This document shows, in pieces, positions 1-6,351 of a stretch of 7,109 nucleotides of DNA. Location: contig ONUQ01000083.1 in NCBI GenBank assembly GCA_900321055.1, forward strand, positions 1 through 7,109. The letters run 5' to 3'. Position numbers and translations under genes: made by a program. The notes under the pieces were generated by a model. It worked only from the letters and a program-made list of their open reading frames with translations. It had not been told where the DNA came from and searched no databases. The first letter of the stretch is position 1. The number at the start of each line of letters is the position of its first letter. The stretch is from an uncultured Elusimicrobia bacterium (GTDB taxonomy: Bacteria > Elusimicrobiota > Endomicrobiia > Endomicrobiales > Endomicrobiaceae).

Positions 1-195
1 GTAAAGATTAGATTGTTCTTAAAATTTTGATAAATTTTATATATAAGTCATTACGGATTTTTTCGGATTTTGACCTTTTTTCGTAATAAGACTATAAAAT
101 TTTATTTTTTTATTCTATCATAGTTTAGTTATGCTTTGCAAAGAAAAGAAATGTTTTTGGATAGTTAAATTTGTATAAAACAAAACTTAATATAT

Positions 196-201
196 TATAA
201 T
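196..201 (+). promoter_or_regulatory. Perfect -10 hexamer directly upstream of the DUF4186 start
   Basis: TATAAT lies at 196-201, six bases before the ATG at 208. A TTGTAT at 171-176 is a possible -35, but its 19-base spacing is long. If this -10 is used, transcription would start at or next to the A of the ATG, giving a leaderless or nearly leaderless message. This fits the absence of any Shine-Dalgarno-like sequence before 208. In DNA this AT-rich a TATAAT can occur by chance. The rest of 1-207 holds no gene. It contains a 10-base palindrome CTTTGCAAAG at 134-143 and a short direct repeat of CGGATTTT near 54-79, neither of known function. Confidence 0.35.
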
Positions 202-207
202 TACTTT

Positions 208-549
208 ATGGAAATCTTGTATTTGTTAGCAAAATCAAAGTTTAGAAGCAGATTTAAACTGTGTTCTAAAGAACTTGAATACATAAAAGACAAAGGAATG
301 GACAAAATACATTCTCATGCCTGCGATTTTATTCGGGACAGGGTTGCTCCGGCAAACCCTAAGAATGATGGCAAGCAAACTCCAATGCATGGTCATCCTG
401 TTTTTATTGCTCAACATGCAACTGCTACTTGCTGTCGCGGGTGTATTGAAAAATGGCACAAATTTCCTCAACACAGAGAACTAACTAAAACCGAACAAGA
501 GTATCTTGTTTCAATAATAATGGAATGGATTAAGAGACAAATTTCATAA
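208..549 (+). CDS. DUF4186 family protein
   Basis: This 113-residue protein is recognisable as DUF4186, a small cytoplasmic family of unknown function. The hallmark block is residues 53-84: NDGKQTP, then H61, H63, the AQHATATCCRGC stretch with H70, C75, C76 and C79, and a final EKWH with H84. This dense Cys/His cluster looks suited to metal binding, but that is inference. The C-terminal helix (ELTKTEQEYLVSIIMEWI) is also typical, and the length is normal for the family. There is no signal peptide or membrane segment. The ATG at 208 is preferred because the family motif KFRSRF begins only ten residues later and no better start exists. No ribosome binding site is visible. The gene converges on the TIGR04076 gene, with 60 bases between their ends. 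Confidence 0.85.
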   Translation: MEILYLLAKSKFRSRFKLCSKELEYIKDKGMDKIHSHACDFIRDRVAPANPKNDGKQTPMHGHPVFIAQHATATCCRGCIEKWHKFPQHRELTKTEQEYLVSIIMEWIKRQIS

Positions 550-561
550 AAAATTATCAGA

Positions 562-590
562 GAAAATTGAACAAATTATCTTTTCAATTT
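562..590. repeat. AT-rich hairpin between convergent genes, related to the 3' repeat array
   Basis: An 8-bp perfect inverted repeat, AAATTGAA (564-571) and TTCAATTT (583-590), encloses the 11-base loop CAAATTATCTT. It sits between two convergent genes, where a bidirectional transcription stop would be expected, but no T-run follows it directly. The same 11-base loop and the TTGAA/TTCAA arms recur at 7017-7043 near the right edge of the window. It is therefore more likely a copy of a dispersed intergenic hairpin than a chance structure. Confidence 0.5.
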
Positions 591-609
591 AACCTGTCTG
601 TCAGAGTTA

Positions 610-945
610 TTATTGTTGAGGTTTACCAAAACTACATACTGTTTCAATTTTGAATATTACAGGACGGAGTCCGGTATTGCAGGAGCAAATCGCAACACCG
701 GGCTTCCTTGTCCAATCACCGTAATAAAAAAGTTCTTTTGTTGCACCGCCATGGGCAAGAGTGAAAACATATTGATAAATTGCTTTCCATGCCTTGTTAC
801 AAAAAACTTCAGGACATTCCAAATCAGCATAAAAGACTTGTCCTTCTTTTAACATCGGACAAGCAGTCAAACTCTCAACTCCATACTCTCTTGCAAGTTC
901 TTCATCAAAATTTCGTTTTAAAACTGTTATTTTACATTTTTTCAC
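610..945 (-). CDS. TIGR04076 family small cysteine-rich protein
   Basis: This 111-residue protein matches the TIGR04076 family, whose function is unknown. Visible family features are the N-terminal KKCKITVLKR, a CP at residues 29-30, GQVF at 35-38, the C49-N-K-AW segment, the HGG at 65-67, W79, and the C-terminal CSCNTGLRPVIFKIE with C87 and C89. Repeated conserved cysteines (C4, C29, C49, C87, C89) suggest metal or redox chemistry, but no activity is established. The start is a GTG at 945-943. It is chosen because GAGGA lies at 956-952 with a six-base spacer and the family sequence begins at once. The protein has no signal peptide. It is divergent from the nucleosidase gene, with 127 bases between their starts, and convergent with DUF4186. 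A minus-strand promoter is visible just upstream. Confidence 0.85.
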   Translation of the reverse strand: MKKCKITVLKRNFDEELAREYGVESLTACPMLKEGQVFYADLECPEVFCNKAWKAIYQYVFTLAHGGATKELFYYGDWTRKPGVAICSCNTGLRPVIFKIETVCSFGKPQQ

Positions 946-965
946 AGTTATTCCTCATAGAATTT

Positions 966-994
966 ATTATAAAACAAAAATCAAAAAGTTTCAG
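966..994 (-). promoter_or_regulatory. Sigma-70-like promoter for the TIGR04076 gene
   Basis: On the minus strand the sequence reads CTGAAA (994-989), a 17-base spacer, then TATAAT (971-966). The -10 is perfect, the -35 matches four of six consensus bases and the spacer is ideal. Transcription would begin near 959, leaving a short leader that contains the GAGGA ribosome binding site before the GTG at 945. Confidence 0.45.
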
Positions 995-1072
995 TTTGTA
1001 AAACAACCATCTTTTTTATAAAATTTGTATTAAATAAAGTAACACAATCTTATTATTTAAAGGGTAAACAAA

Positions 1073-1894
1073 ATGAATAAAAAAATAAAAATGTTATTTG
1101 CTTTAATTGGAATGACCATTAGCTTATTCGTATTTAACGGTTGTAACAATACCGCTATCAATAAAAACAACCAAATGAAAACAGGAATTATAGGTGCACT
1201 TGCCGAAGAAGTTTCTCTTTTAAAACAAGAAATGAAAATAGAAAAAACTACTACGATTTCAGGAATGGAGTTTTGTGAAGGAAAACTTGACGGTGAATAT
1301 GTCATTGTTGTTCAGTCCGGAATGGGAAAAGTTAATGCAGGAATTTGTGCACAAGTACTTATAAACACATTTGGTGCAAAGAGAGTAATTAATACCGGGG
1401 TTGCCGGCTCATTGGATGCCAAAATAGATATTGGAGATATTGTTGTATCTACGGATGTCATAGAGCACGATTTTGATTTAAGTCCGATAGGATATGCTCC
1501 GGGACAAGTATATAACCCCGGACATGTTGCTTTTCAGGCTGATGAAAATATGCGAAAAAGTGTAATAACTGCAGTAGCAGAATGTGCTCCGGAAATTCAT
1601 GTATTTGAAGGACGAATTTGTACCGGAGATAAGTTTATTGCATCCAAAGAACAAAAAAATGCAATTATTTCAAAATTCGGCGGATTATGCTGTGAAATGG
1701 AAGGCGGAGCAATTGCACAAGTTTGTTATATAAATAAAATTCCTTTCGTTATTATCCGTGCAATTTCGGATAAGGCAGACGATTCGGAAGAAATGGCATA
1801 TGAAGAATTTAAAAATAATGTTGCTACAAGATGTGCCGCAATTACACATTATATGGTGACTCATTACACGGATAGCAAACAAACAAATAACTAA
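1073..1894 (+). CDS. mtnN: Predicted lipoprotein 5'-methylthioadenosine/S-adenosylhomocysteine nucleosidase
   Basis: MTA/SAH nucleosidase (Pfs/MTAN) cleaves adenine from methylthioadenosine and S-adenosylhomocysteine, serving methionine salvage and S-ribosylhomocysteine (AI-2 precursor) formation. The 273-residue sequence contains the full enzyme from residue 35. GIIGALAEEV carries the general acid/base glutamate (E45/E46, equivalent to E. coli Glu12). NTGVAG is at 108-113. CEMEGGAIA carries E210 (Glu174 equivalent), and RAISDKAD carries D233 (Asp197 equivalent). The core length is normal. Unusually, about 34 residues precede it: a basic start (MNKKIK), a hydrophobic run, then FNGC with C24 as a relaxed lipobox, and an Asn/Lys-rich tether. 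This predicts export and lipid anchoring instead of the usual cytosolic location. AGGG at 1060-1063 is a weak ribosome binding site. An internal ATG at 1175 would give a cytosolic form but lacks a visible ribosome binding site. Confidence 0.9.
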   Translation: MNKKIKMLFALIGMTISLFVFNGCNNTAINKNNQMKTGIIGALAEEVSLLKQEMKIEKTTTISGMEFCEGKLDGEYVIVVQSGMGKVNAGICAQVLINTFGAKRVINTGVAGSLDAKIDIGDIVVSTDVIEHDFDLSPIGYAPGQVYNPGHVAFQADENMRKSVITAVAECAPEIHVFEGRICTGDKFIASKEQKNAIISKFGGLCCEMEGGAIAQVCYINKIPFVIIRAISDKADDSEEMAYEEFKNNVATRCAAITHYMVTHYTDSKQTNN

Positions 1895-1953
1895 TAGACA
1901 ATATAAATTGAAGTGTAAATTATAAAAGTATTTTGTGCTATATATTGCAAAAG

Positions 1954-2245
1954 TTAAAAAAATCTTAAGAATGATGGTTTTGTAAAGTGTAAAACAAAAT
2001 ACCATTTTTACTAATCCAAAACTTTCTTCTATATCAATACCATCATTCGCTAATTTTAGTATTTTTTCAATATTATTATTCATTTGTTCAATAGCACTTT
2101 TGTAGTATTAAGTTTTAAAATATTTTGCCCGTTATTTGTTTTTATATTTTTTGTAATGTGTTTTAACAAAGAAATCGGTATTTTTATTACCAAATAATTC
2201 CTGCCGAACATACTTTTGTTGACGAATAATATAATCTAAATTCAT
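1954..2245 (-). pseudogene. Decaying small gene with two in-frame TAA codons
   Basis: On the minus strand the strongest ribosome binding site in the window, GGAGGT (2257-2252), precedes an ATG at 2245 with a six-base spacer. It opens a 37-codon frame (2245-2132) beginning MNLDYIIRQQKYVRQELFG and ending KYKNK-stop. After the first TAA (2134-2132) the same frame reads RAKYFKT, a second TAA, then YYKSAIEQMNNNIEKILK with plausible protein-like composition to about 2005. Both stops would become Gln codons by one T-to-C change each (CAA to TAA), fitting a charged, helical small protein inactivated by nonsense mutations. The 3' end is unclear: the same frame runs on into the nucleosidase gene, while a neighbouring frame ends at a TAA at 1956-1954. 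I do not recognise the family. Alternatively, only the 37-residue peptide is expressed. Confidence 0.5.
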
Positions 2246-2330
2246 ACTAATACCTCCTTCCTTTTTTTTAAAAGTATAGTATGATAATGTTTTTTGTTAA
2301 AATTTTTATATGTTTCTTTGAAAGTAAAAC

Positions 2331-2358
2331 TTGATAAACATTTTTATTTATTTATACA
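2331..2358 (+). promoter_or_regulatory. Candidate promoter for the symporter-MFS-lipoprotein cluster
   Basis: TTGATA (2331-2336) and TATACA (2353-2358) are separated by 16 bases. They match five and four of six consensus positions and lie 30 bases before the ATG at 2388. The intergenic stretch 2246-2387 separates divergent starts, so it must also contain the minus-strand promoter. There, TATACT on the minus strand just upstream of the GGAGGT is a candidate -10. Confidence 0.4.
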
Positions 2359-2387
2359 ATGATTAAAATTTATTTTAGAAGACCAAT

Positions 2388-3353
2388 ATGAATTTATTAA
2401 ATATCATCAGCAACTTGTTCTGTAAGTATATGGGTGTTATAGTACTTGTTATTGCTACTATGACTTTATTTATCCCGCAAACAGGGTTATGGGTTTCTTT
2501 AAGTTGGATAAACTATCTTCTTATGATAATAATGTTCGGTATGGGACTTACATTAAAACTTGAAGATTTTAAACTTGTTTTTATCCGCCCAAAAGATGTT
2601 ATTATAGGTTGTGTTGCACAGTTTACAATTATGCCATTACTTGCTTTTATATTATGTAAACTGTTTAATCTTGATGTTGCACTTATGACAGGAGTTGTTC
2701 TTGTAGGTGCTTGCCCGGGCGGAACATCAAGTAATGTTATTACTTATCTTTCTAAAGGGGATGTTGCATTATCGGTAAGTATGACAAGTATAAACACTTT
2801 TCTTGCCCCTGTTCTTACACCTTTAATTACAAATCTTCTTTTAAGTGCTACTGTTACTGTTGACACTGTTGCAATGTTTATTTCTATTATAAATATTGTT
2901 ATTATTCCGATACTTTTAGGATTTATTATTAACAAATTTTTCGGAATATTTACTCAAAAAGTAATAAAAATTCTTCCGATAGTTTCGGTTATAGGTATTT
3001 GTATGGCTGTTGCAAGTGTTATATCTCACAATGCAGAAAAAATTTTATCCACAGGATTAATAATATTTACCATAGTTATTTTACATAATGTTTTAGGTTT
3101 TGCTTGCGGGTTTGGTTTAGGTAAAATATTAAAATTCAATGTACCGAAAACTAAAGCAATTTCTTTAGAAATCGGTATGCAAAATTCAGGACTTGCAACA
3201 AGTCTTGCAAACAGTTCGTTTTCGTCACTGGCTATGGCAACAGTTCCCGGAGCAATATTTTCCGTATGGCACAACATTTCCGGATCAATTTTAGCAAGCA
3301 TTTTTAACCGTTGGAATGGAAATAAAAATGAACAGACTAAAAAACATTTTTAG
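2388..3353 (+). CDS. Bile acid:sodium symporter (BASS) family transporter
   Basis: This 321-residue polytopic inner-membrane protein has about ten hydrophobic segments and normal BASS length. It belongs to the family of Na+-coupled transporters that includes the bacterial homologues of human ASBT/NTCP. The core motif GACPGGTSSNVITYLSKGD is at residues 107-125, and LEIGMQNSGLATSLA is at 260-274. The residues forming the two sodium sites in the Neisseria ASBT structure appear conserved with a one-residue offset: Q78, S115, N116, S129, T133, E261 and Q265. Na+ coupling is therefore likely retained. The substrate is not predictable; members carry bile acids, pantoate, keto acids and other organic anions. 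AGAAG upstream of the ATG is a weak ribosome binding site. Its 3' end overlaps the MFS gene, indicating co-transcription. Confidence 0.9.
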   Translation: MNLLNIISNLFCKYMGVIVLVIATMTLFIPQTGLWVSLSWINYLLMIIMFGMGLTLKLEDFKLVFIRPKDVIIGCVAQFTIMPLLAFILCKLFNLDVALMTGVVLVGACPGGTSSNVITYLSKGDVALSVSMTSINTFLAPVLTPLITNLLLSATVTVDTVAMFISIINIVIIPILLGFIINKFFGIFTQKVIKILPIVSVIGICMAVASVISHNAEKILSTGLIIFTIVILHNVLGFACGFGLGKILKFNVPKTKAISLEIGMQNSGLATSLANSSFSSLAMATVPGAIFSVWHNISGSILASIFNRWNGNKNEQTKKHF

Positions 3354-4560
3354 AGGATTTAAATATAGGAATTTCAGACTGTTTTTCCCTTCACTTGCAA
3401 TAACTCAAATTGGTGTATGGATACAGAATGTTGCTATAAGTTGGCTTGTTTATGATATAACAAAATCTGCTTTTACTATGGGAAGTTTAACTTTTATAAG
3501 TACGGCTCCGTTATTTGTTTTATCTCCTTTTATGGGTGCAATTGCAGATAAATATAACAGGCATAAACTGTTAATTTTTGTTCAATCTTTGTATATACTT
3601 CAAACATTTTTAATGACAATTGTTGCTTTTTCGGGATTATTAAATCTTTATCTTATAGTAGCTTTAGGTGTGTTTATAAATACGGTTGTATCTCTTGATG
3701 CTCCTTTAAGACAATCAAGTTTTGTTCTTTTGGTTGATGATCCGAAAGATTTAGGAAATGCAATTTCGTTAAATGCTTCTTGCTTTAATCTTGCACGATT
3801 TATAGGTCCTTCCATTGCAGGAGTTATTATAGGTTATTTTGGTGCAAAATATTGTTTTCTTTTAAACTTTTTGGTTTTGGTCCCGACATTTTTTCTTATA
3901 AAAGCAATGAAAATAAAAGATATTAAAAATGAAACAGTACAAAAAGAAAATATTTTTCATTCTGTTAAAGACGGTTTTTTATATTCAATAAAAAATTCAC
4001 CGATAATAACGGCACAAATATATCTCTTTTTGTTCAGCTTGTTGGTTATGAGTTATCCTATGCTTTTACCTATATATACGGCAGATGTTCTTGTATCAAA
4101 AGCGAATATTTTAGGATATTTACTCGGGGCAACAGGTGTAGGATCTCTTACTGCATCTTTAATTATTGCATCTAAAATGTCAATAACCGGTTTAAGAAGA
4201 ATTCTTTTTATCGGTTGTATATTTGTAAGCTCTGCTTTTGTTTTTACCGGTTTTAATTCCAATGCATACTTTGTTTTGTGTGCTATGTTTTTTTTAGGTG
4301 TCGGTTCAACTTTTTTTATAACACCGCAAAATGTGTTGGTACAAACTGCCGTTGAGGATGCTAAAAGGGGAAGGATAATAAGTTTAAATGCTTTATGTTT
4401 TTTAGGAACATATTCTTTAAGTTGTTTTTTTACGGGAGCTGTTGCACAAAAAATAGGAATATCAAACACCTTTATTGTTTTAGGAATAGCAGTATTTGTA
4501 GTAAGTTGTTTTTTTAGTTACAAAATATCTAAATTTGACTATACTAAAAAAATAAGCTAA
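3316..4560 (+). CDS. MFS transporter, MFS_3 / EntS-like exporter type
   Basis: A 414-residue major facilitator with about twelve hydrophobic segments. The opening FKYRNFRLFFPSLAITQIG, with WIQN following, is typical of the MFS_3 (enterobactin exporter EntS-like) group. The signature loop between helices 2 and 3 reads GAIADKYNRHK (residues 74-84). These proteins are usually proton-driven exporters of small molecules; the substrate here is unknown. The ATG at 3316 overlaps the symporter gene by 38 bases. An in-frame ATG at 3328 has GGAA at 3318-3321 as a possible ribosome binding site and may be the true start, giving 410 residues. The overlap suggests translational coupling. The last ~55 codons recur as a degraded copy at 5349-5509, so this gene's 3' end was part of a duplicated segment. 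Confidence 0.87.
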   Translation: MEIKMNRLKNIFRGFKYRNFRLFFPSLAITQIGVWIQNVAISWLVYDITKSAFTMGSLTFISTAPLFVLSPFMGAIADKYNRHKLLIFVQSLYILQTFLMTIVAFSGLLNLYLIVALGVFINTVVSLDAPLRQSSFVLLVDDPKDLGNAISLNASCFNLARFIGPSIAGVIIGYFGAKYCFLLNFLVLVPTFFLIKAMKIKDIKNETVQKENIFHSVKDGFLYSIKNSPIITAQIYLFLFSLLVMSYPMLLPIYTADVLVSKANILGYLLGATGVGSLTASLIIASKMSITGLRRILFIGCIFVSSAFVFTGFNSNAYFVLCAMFFLGVGSTFFITPQNVLVQTAVEDAKRGRIISLNALCFLGTYSLSCFFTGAVAQKIGISNTFIVLGIAVFVVSCFFSYKISKFDYTKKIS

Positions 4561-4585
4561 ATTTAAGGGCAAAGGGGGGAGTTTT

Positions 4586-5200
4586 ATGAACAAAATTTTA
4601 ATAGTTTTTTTATTTTTAACAACAATATTGGTAGCTTGTGACAACAAGAAACAAAATATTGAAAAGCAAAAGGTTAGTCACAAAACAGAAACAACAGCAA
4701 CTGTAATTAATCAGAAAAAAGAAATTTATTTCCCGGCAATTGAAAAATATTTGATAAATCAATTTGGTGAACAATATAACAAAGGAAAATTTTCTATTAC
4801 TTTTCAGATTTTTATCGGATTGGATGAAAGAAATAAAGAAGGTATTCTTGTTTGGGGATATTTTGGGTTATACAATTACAATATAGTAGGGGATACCTTT
4901 GAAACCGTATCGGGAGGAAACCATCCCGGACTTATGCATATAAAACAAACAGGTAATGATTTTGAAGTAACGACATTTGATGCGGTAGAAGATGGTGCAG
5001 ACAATATGTCAAGTGCAATGAAAATATTTGGTGATAAATACGACAAATACCTTAGTATCAATAATAGTGAACAAAAAAGAGAAAAAGCCAGAGCAGAATT
5101 TTTAGCATCTTATATAAAAAATCGTGGTATTACGGTAACAAAATATAAAGATTTTGACGGAACTGAAAAAAATATTCCGGTTGATGAAACTTTGAATTAA
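4586..5200 (+). CDS. 204-aa predicted lipoprotein A (paralogue of 6352-6966)
   Basis: Function unknown. The N-terminus MNKILIVFLFLTTILVAC is a clear lipoprotein signal with the lipid-modified cysteine at residue 18, followed by a Lys/Gln/Thr-rich tether to about residue 47. The folded part has FPAIEKYL (49-56), LDERNKEGILVWG (79-91), VGDTFETVSGGNHPGLMHIKQT (101-122), FEVTTFDAVEDG and a charged C-terminal helix. It is a paralogue of the protein at 6352-6966, with the same length and cysteine position. Relative to B it has changes such as WGYFGLYNYNI for WGDFWVFNYNL, and it lacks the YGWPE near the end, so A may be the more diverged copy. It starts 25 bases after the MFS stop. Its leader has an unusual G-run (GGGGGGAG at 4574-4581) acting as ribosome binding site. 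Confidence 0.85.
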   Translation: MNKILIVFLFLTTILVACDNKKQNIEKQKVSHKTETTATVINQKKEIYFPAIEKYLINQFGEQYNKGKFSITFQIFIGLDERNKEGILVWGYFGLYNYNIVGDTFETVSGGNHPGLMHIKQTGNDFEVTTFDAVEDGADNMSSAMKIFGDKYDKYLSINNSEQKREKARAEFLASYIKNRGITVTKYKDFDGTEKNIPVDETLN

Positions 5201-5236
5201 AAAAATTTAAAATTTAATAAGATTTTTGCTACATTG

Positions 5237-5293
5237 TTACATGTAAATTATTTTTTTATTTTATTGTAAATAATATGTAATTTGTTTTTTTTG
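5237..5293 (+). terminator. Possible terminator after lipoprotein A
   Basis: TTACAT (5237-5242) and ATTATTT (5247-5253) can pair with AAATAATATGTAA (5268-5280) to form 13 base pairs with a four-base bulge and a 14-base loop. A T-rich tract (5281-5293) follows. The stem is almost entirely A/T, so it is weak. It also contains the 10-base palindrome TTACATGTAA (5237-5246). It begins 36 bases after the stop of lipoprotein A and may end the symporter-MFS-lipoprotein transcript. Confidence 0.35.
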
Positions 5294-5348
5294 TTTTAAT
5301 CTTATGTTTTGATTTACTGCTTTTAAAAAAATATTAATATAAATTTGT

Positions 5349-5509
5349 AGCTTTTGTATTTTTAGCAAACTCACTTGTTATACCAAAATTTTTATTTTCA
5401 AAATCTGTTTTAGTATTAAACATATTTACTGATGTTTGATAATATTTTTTTTATGGTAAAATGTTCGTTTAGTTATAAAATGTATGATTTGACTACACTG
5501 AAAAATTAG
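5349..5509 (+). pseudogene. Remnant of the MFS transporter 3' end
   Basis: The end of this interval, read from 5453, encodes VKCSFSYKMYDLTTLKN then TAG. This parallels the MFS C-terminus VSCFFSYKISKFDYTKKIS. Further 5', in another frame from about 5349, AFVFLANSL parallels ALCFLGTYSL, and VLNIFTDV parallels ISNTFIVL, in the same order and at nearly the same spacing as in the MFS gene (from about 4390 to 4560). Frames shift and stops occur between these blocks, so it is a decayed fragment. Directly after the TAG the bases GCTAAATTTAA match the bases at the MFS stop exactly. The downstream part (5453-5520) is convincing; the upstream part is weaker because of the AT-rich composition. Confidence 0.6.
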
Positions 5510-5523
5510 CTAAATTTAAATAA

Positions 5524-5536
5524 GGAGAAATTTATG
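5524..5536 (+). promoter_or_regulatory. Ribosome binding site and ATG of the decarboxylase leader
   Basis: GGAG at 5524-5527 is followed six bases later by an ATG at 5534. This is a good initiation signal, but its frame is not that of the enzyme body. It encodes MSLKKYFLICLVLYANVIVS and reaches a TAA at 5606-5608. No comparable site precedes the TTG at 5560, which is the first usable start codon in the enzyme frame. Confidence 0.7.
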
Positions 5537-5559
5537 AGTTTAAAAAAATATTTTCTAAT

Positions 5560-6336
5560 TTGTTTGGTTCTTTATGCGAATGTAATTGTAAGCAACAAGA
5601 TTCAATAAAACAAACAAACTGCACAAATACGGTTGTTCAGGTATCAACATTACAGGCACTTATGCAAGGTTATTATTATCCTGTTTCTACTGCAGGTGAA
5701 CTCAAAGAAAACGGCAACTTCGGCATAGGGTGTTTTGAATCGGTAAACGGGGAACTTATTATGGTTGACGGTGTCGTATATCAGGCAATTCATGATAGTT
5801 CAATATTGATTCCCGACAATAATAGCACAATAGCATATGCAACGGTAACATTTTTAAATAATGCTATAACTGTTGATTTTGAAAATGTAAGTTCTATTGA
5901 TAATCTTAAAGAACAACTTGATAAAATTGTTAAAGAAAACGGAAAAAATATGTTTTATTTTGTTAGAATAGACGGCATTTTTGATACCTTATGTTACAGA
6001 AGTATATATGCACAAAAGGAACCTTATAAACCGCTTGCTAAAGCTATGGAAAAAGACCAAACTTTTTTTAATACAGAAAAAGAAACCGGAACGATTATAG
6101 GTTTGTATTGTCCCGATTTTATGGACAAACTTAACTCTCCCGGATGGCATTTCCATTTTATAACCCGAGATAAGAAAAACGGGGGACATTTGCTTAATGT
6201 TTGTGCAAGAAATATATCAGTTAAGTTGGATAAAAAAACAAGTTTTAAAATGATTATCCCGGAAGAAGAAAAGTTTCAACAATTTCAACTTTCTAAAGAT
6301 ATGAGTAAAGATATACATGAAGTAGAAACAAAGTAA
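5560..6336 (+). CDS. budA: Alpha-acetolactate decarboxylase with disrupted N-terminal signal region
   Basis: Acetolactate decarboxylase converts 2-acetolactate to acetoin and CO2 in the acetoin/butanediol route. The body is recognisable from VVQVSTLQALMQGYY. GELKENGNFGIG is followed by GELIMVDGVVYQ with E65; FVRIDGIFDTLCYRS carries R147; and PGWHFHFITRD with GGH carries H197, H199 and H210. These correspond to the zinc ligands and catalytic residues of the Brevibacillus enzyme (Glu65, Arg145, His194, His196, His207). The catalytic core therefore looks intact and of normal length. The enzyme frame has no ATG at its 5' end, only a TTG at 5560 without a ribosome binding site. A proper start at 5534 lies in a different frame and encodes a hydrophobic signal-like segment. 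One missing base between about 5542 and 5582 would join them, probably giving an exported lipoprotein with the Cys-rich CECNC near its start. Lipoprotein B follows after 15 bases. Confidence 0.88.
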   Translation: MFGSLCECNCKQQDSIKQTNCTNTVVQVSTLQALMQGYYYPVSTAGELKENGNFGIGCFESVNGELIMVDGVVYQAIHDSSILIPDNNSTIAYATVTFLNNAITVDFENVSSIDNLKEQLDKIVKENGKNMFYFVRIDGIFDTLCYRSIYAQKEPYKPLAKAMEKDQTFFNTEKETGTIIGLYCPDFMDKLNSPGWHFHFITRDKKNGGHLLNVCARNISVKLDKKTSFKMIIPEEEKFQQFQLSKDMSKDIHEVETK

Positions 6337-6351
6337 ACCGGGGGATTTTTT

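Noticed and set aside
613..1001. Plus-strand open frames across the TIGR04076 gene
   Set aside because: They are shadows of a recognisable minus-strand family protein with its own promoter and ribosome binding site.
1175..1894. Cytosolic start of the nucleosidase at the internal ATG
   Set aside because: It aligns with the usual family start, but has no visible ribosome binding site, while the upstream frame encodes a coherent lipoprotein signal.
1974..2009. Terminator-like hairpin downstream of the nucleosidase gene
   Set aside because: ATGGTTTTGT and ACAAAATACCAT pair only with a two-base bulge, the T-run is short, it lies 80 bases after the stop, and it falls within the decaying minus-strand gene.
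1685..2083. 132-codon minus-strand open frame as a normal gene
   Set aside because: Its distal half is antisense to the conserved nucleosidase C-terminus, and its ATG at 2083 lacks a good ribosome binding site. Only its proximal part is kept, as the tail of the decaying gene that starts at 2245.
4053..4469. 138-codon minus-strand open frame
   Set aside because: It lies antisense within the MFS gene, has no independent start signal or recognisable domain, and is explained by the codon bias of the real gene.
5542..5548. Programmed -1 frameshifting at A7 as the established explanation for the decarboxylase start
   Set aside because: A-runs of this length are common throughout this AT-rich DNA, no stimulatory hairpin is evident just downstream, and the frameshifted product would lose most of the hydrophobic signal segment. 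It is kept only as one hypothesis.
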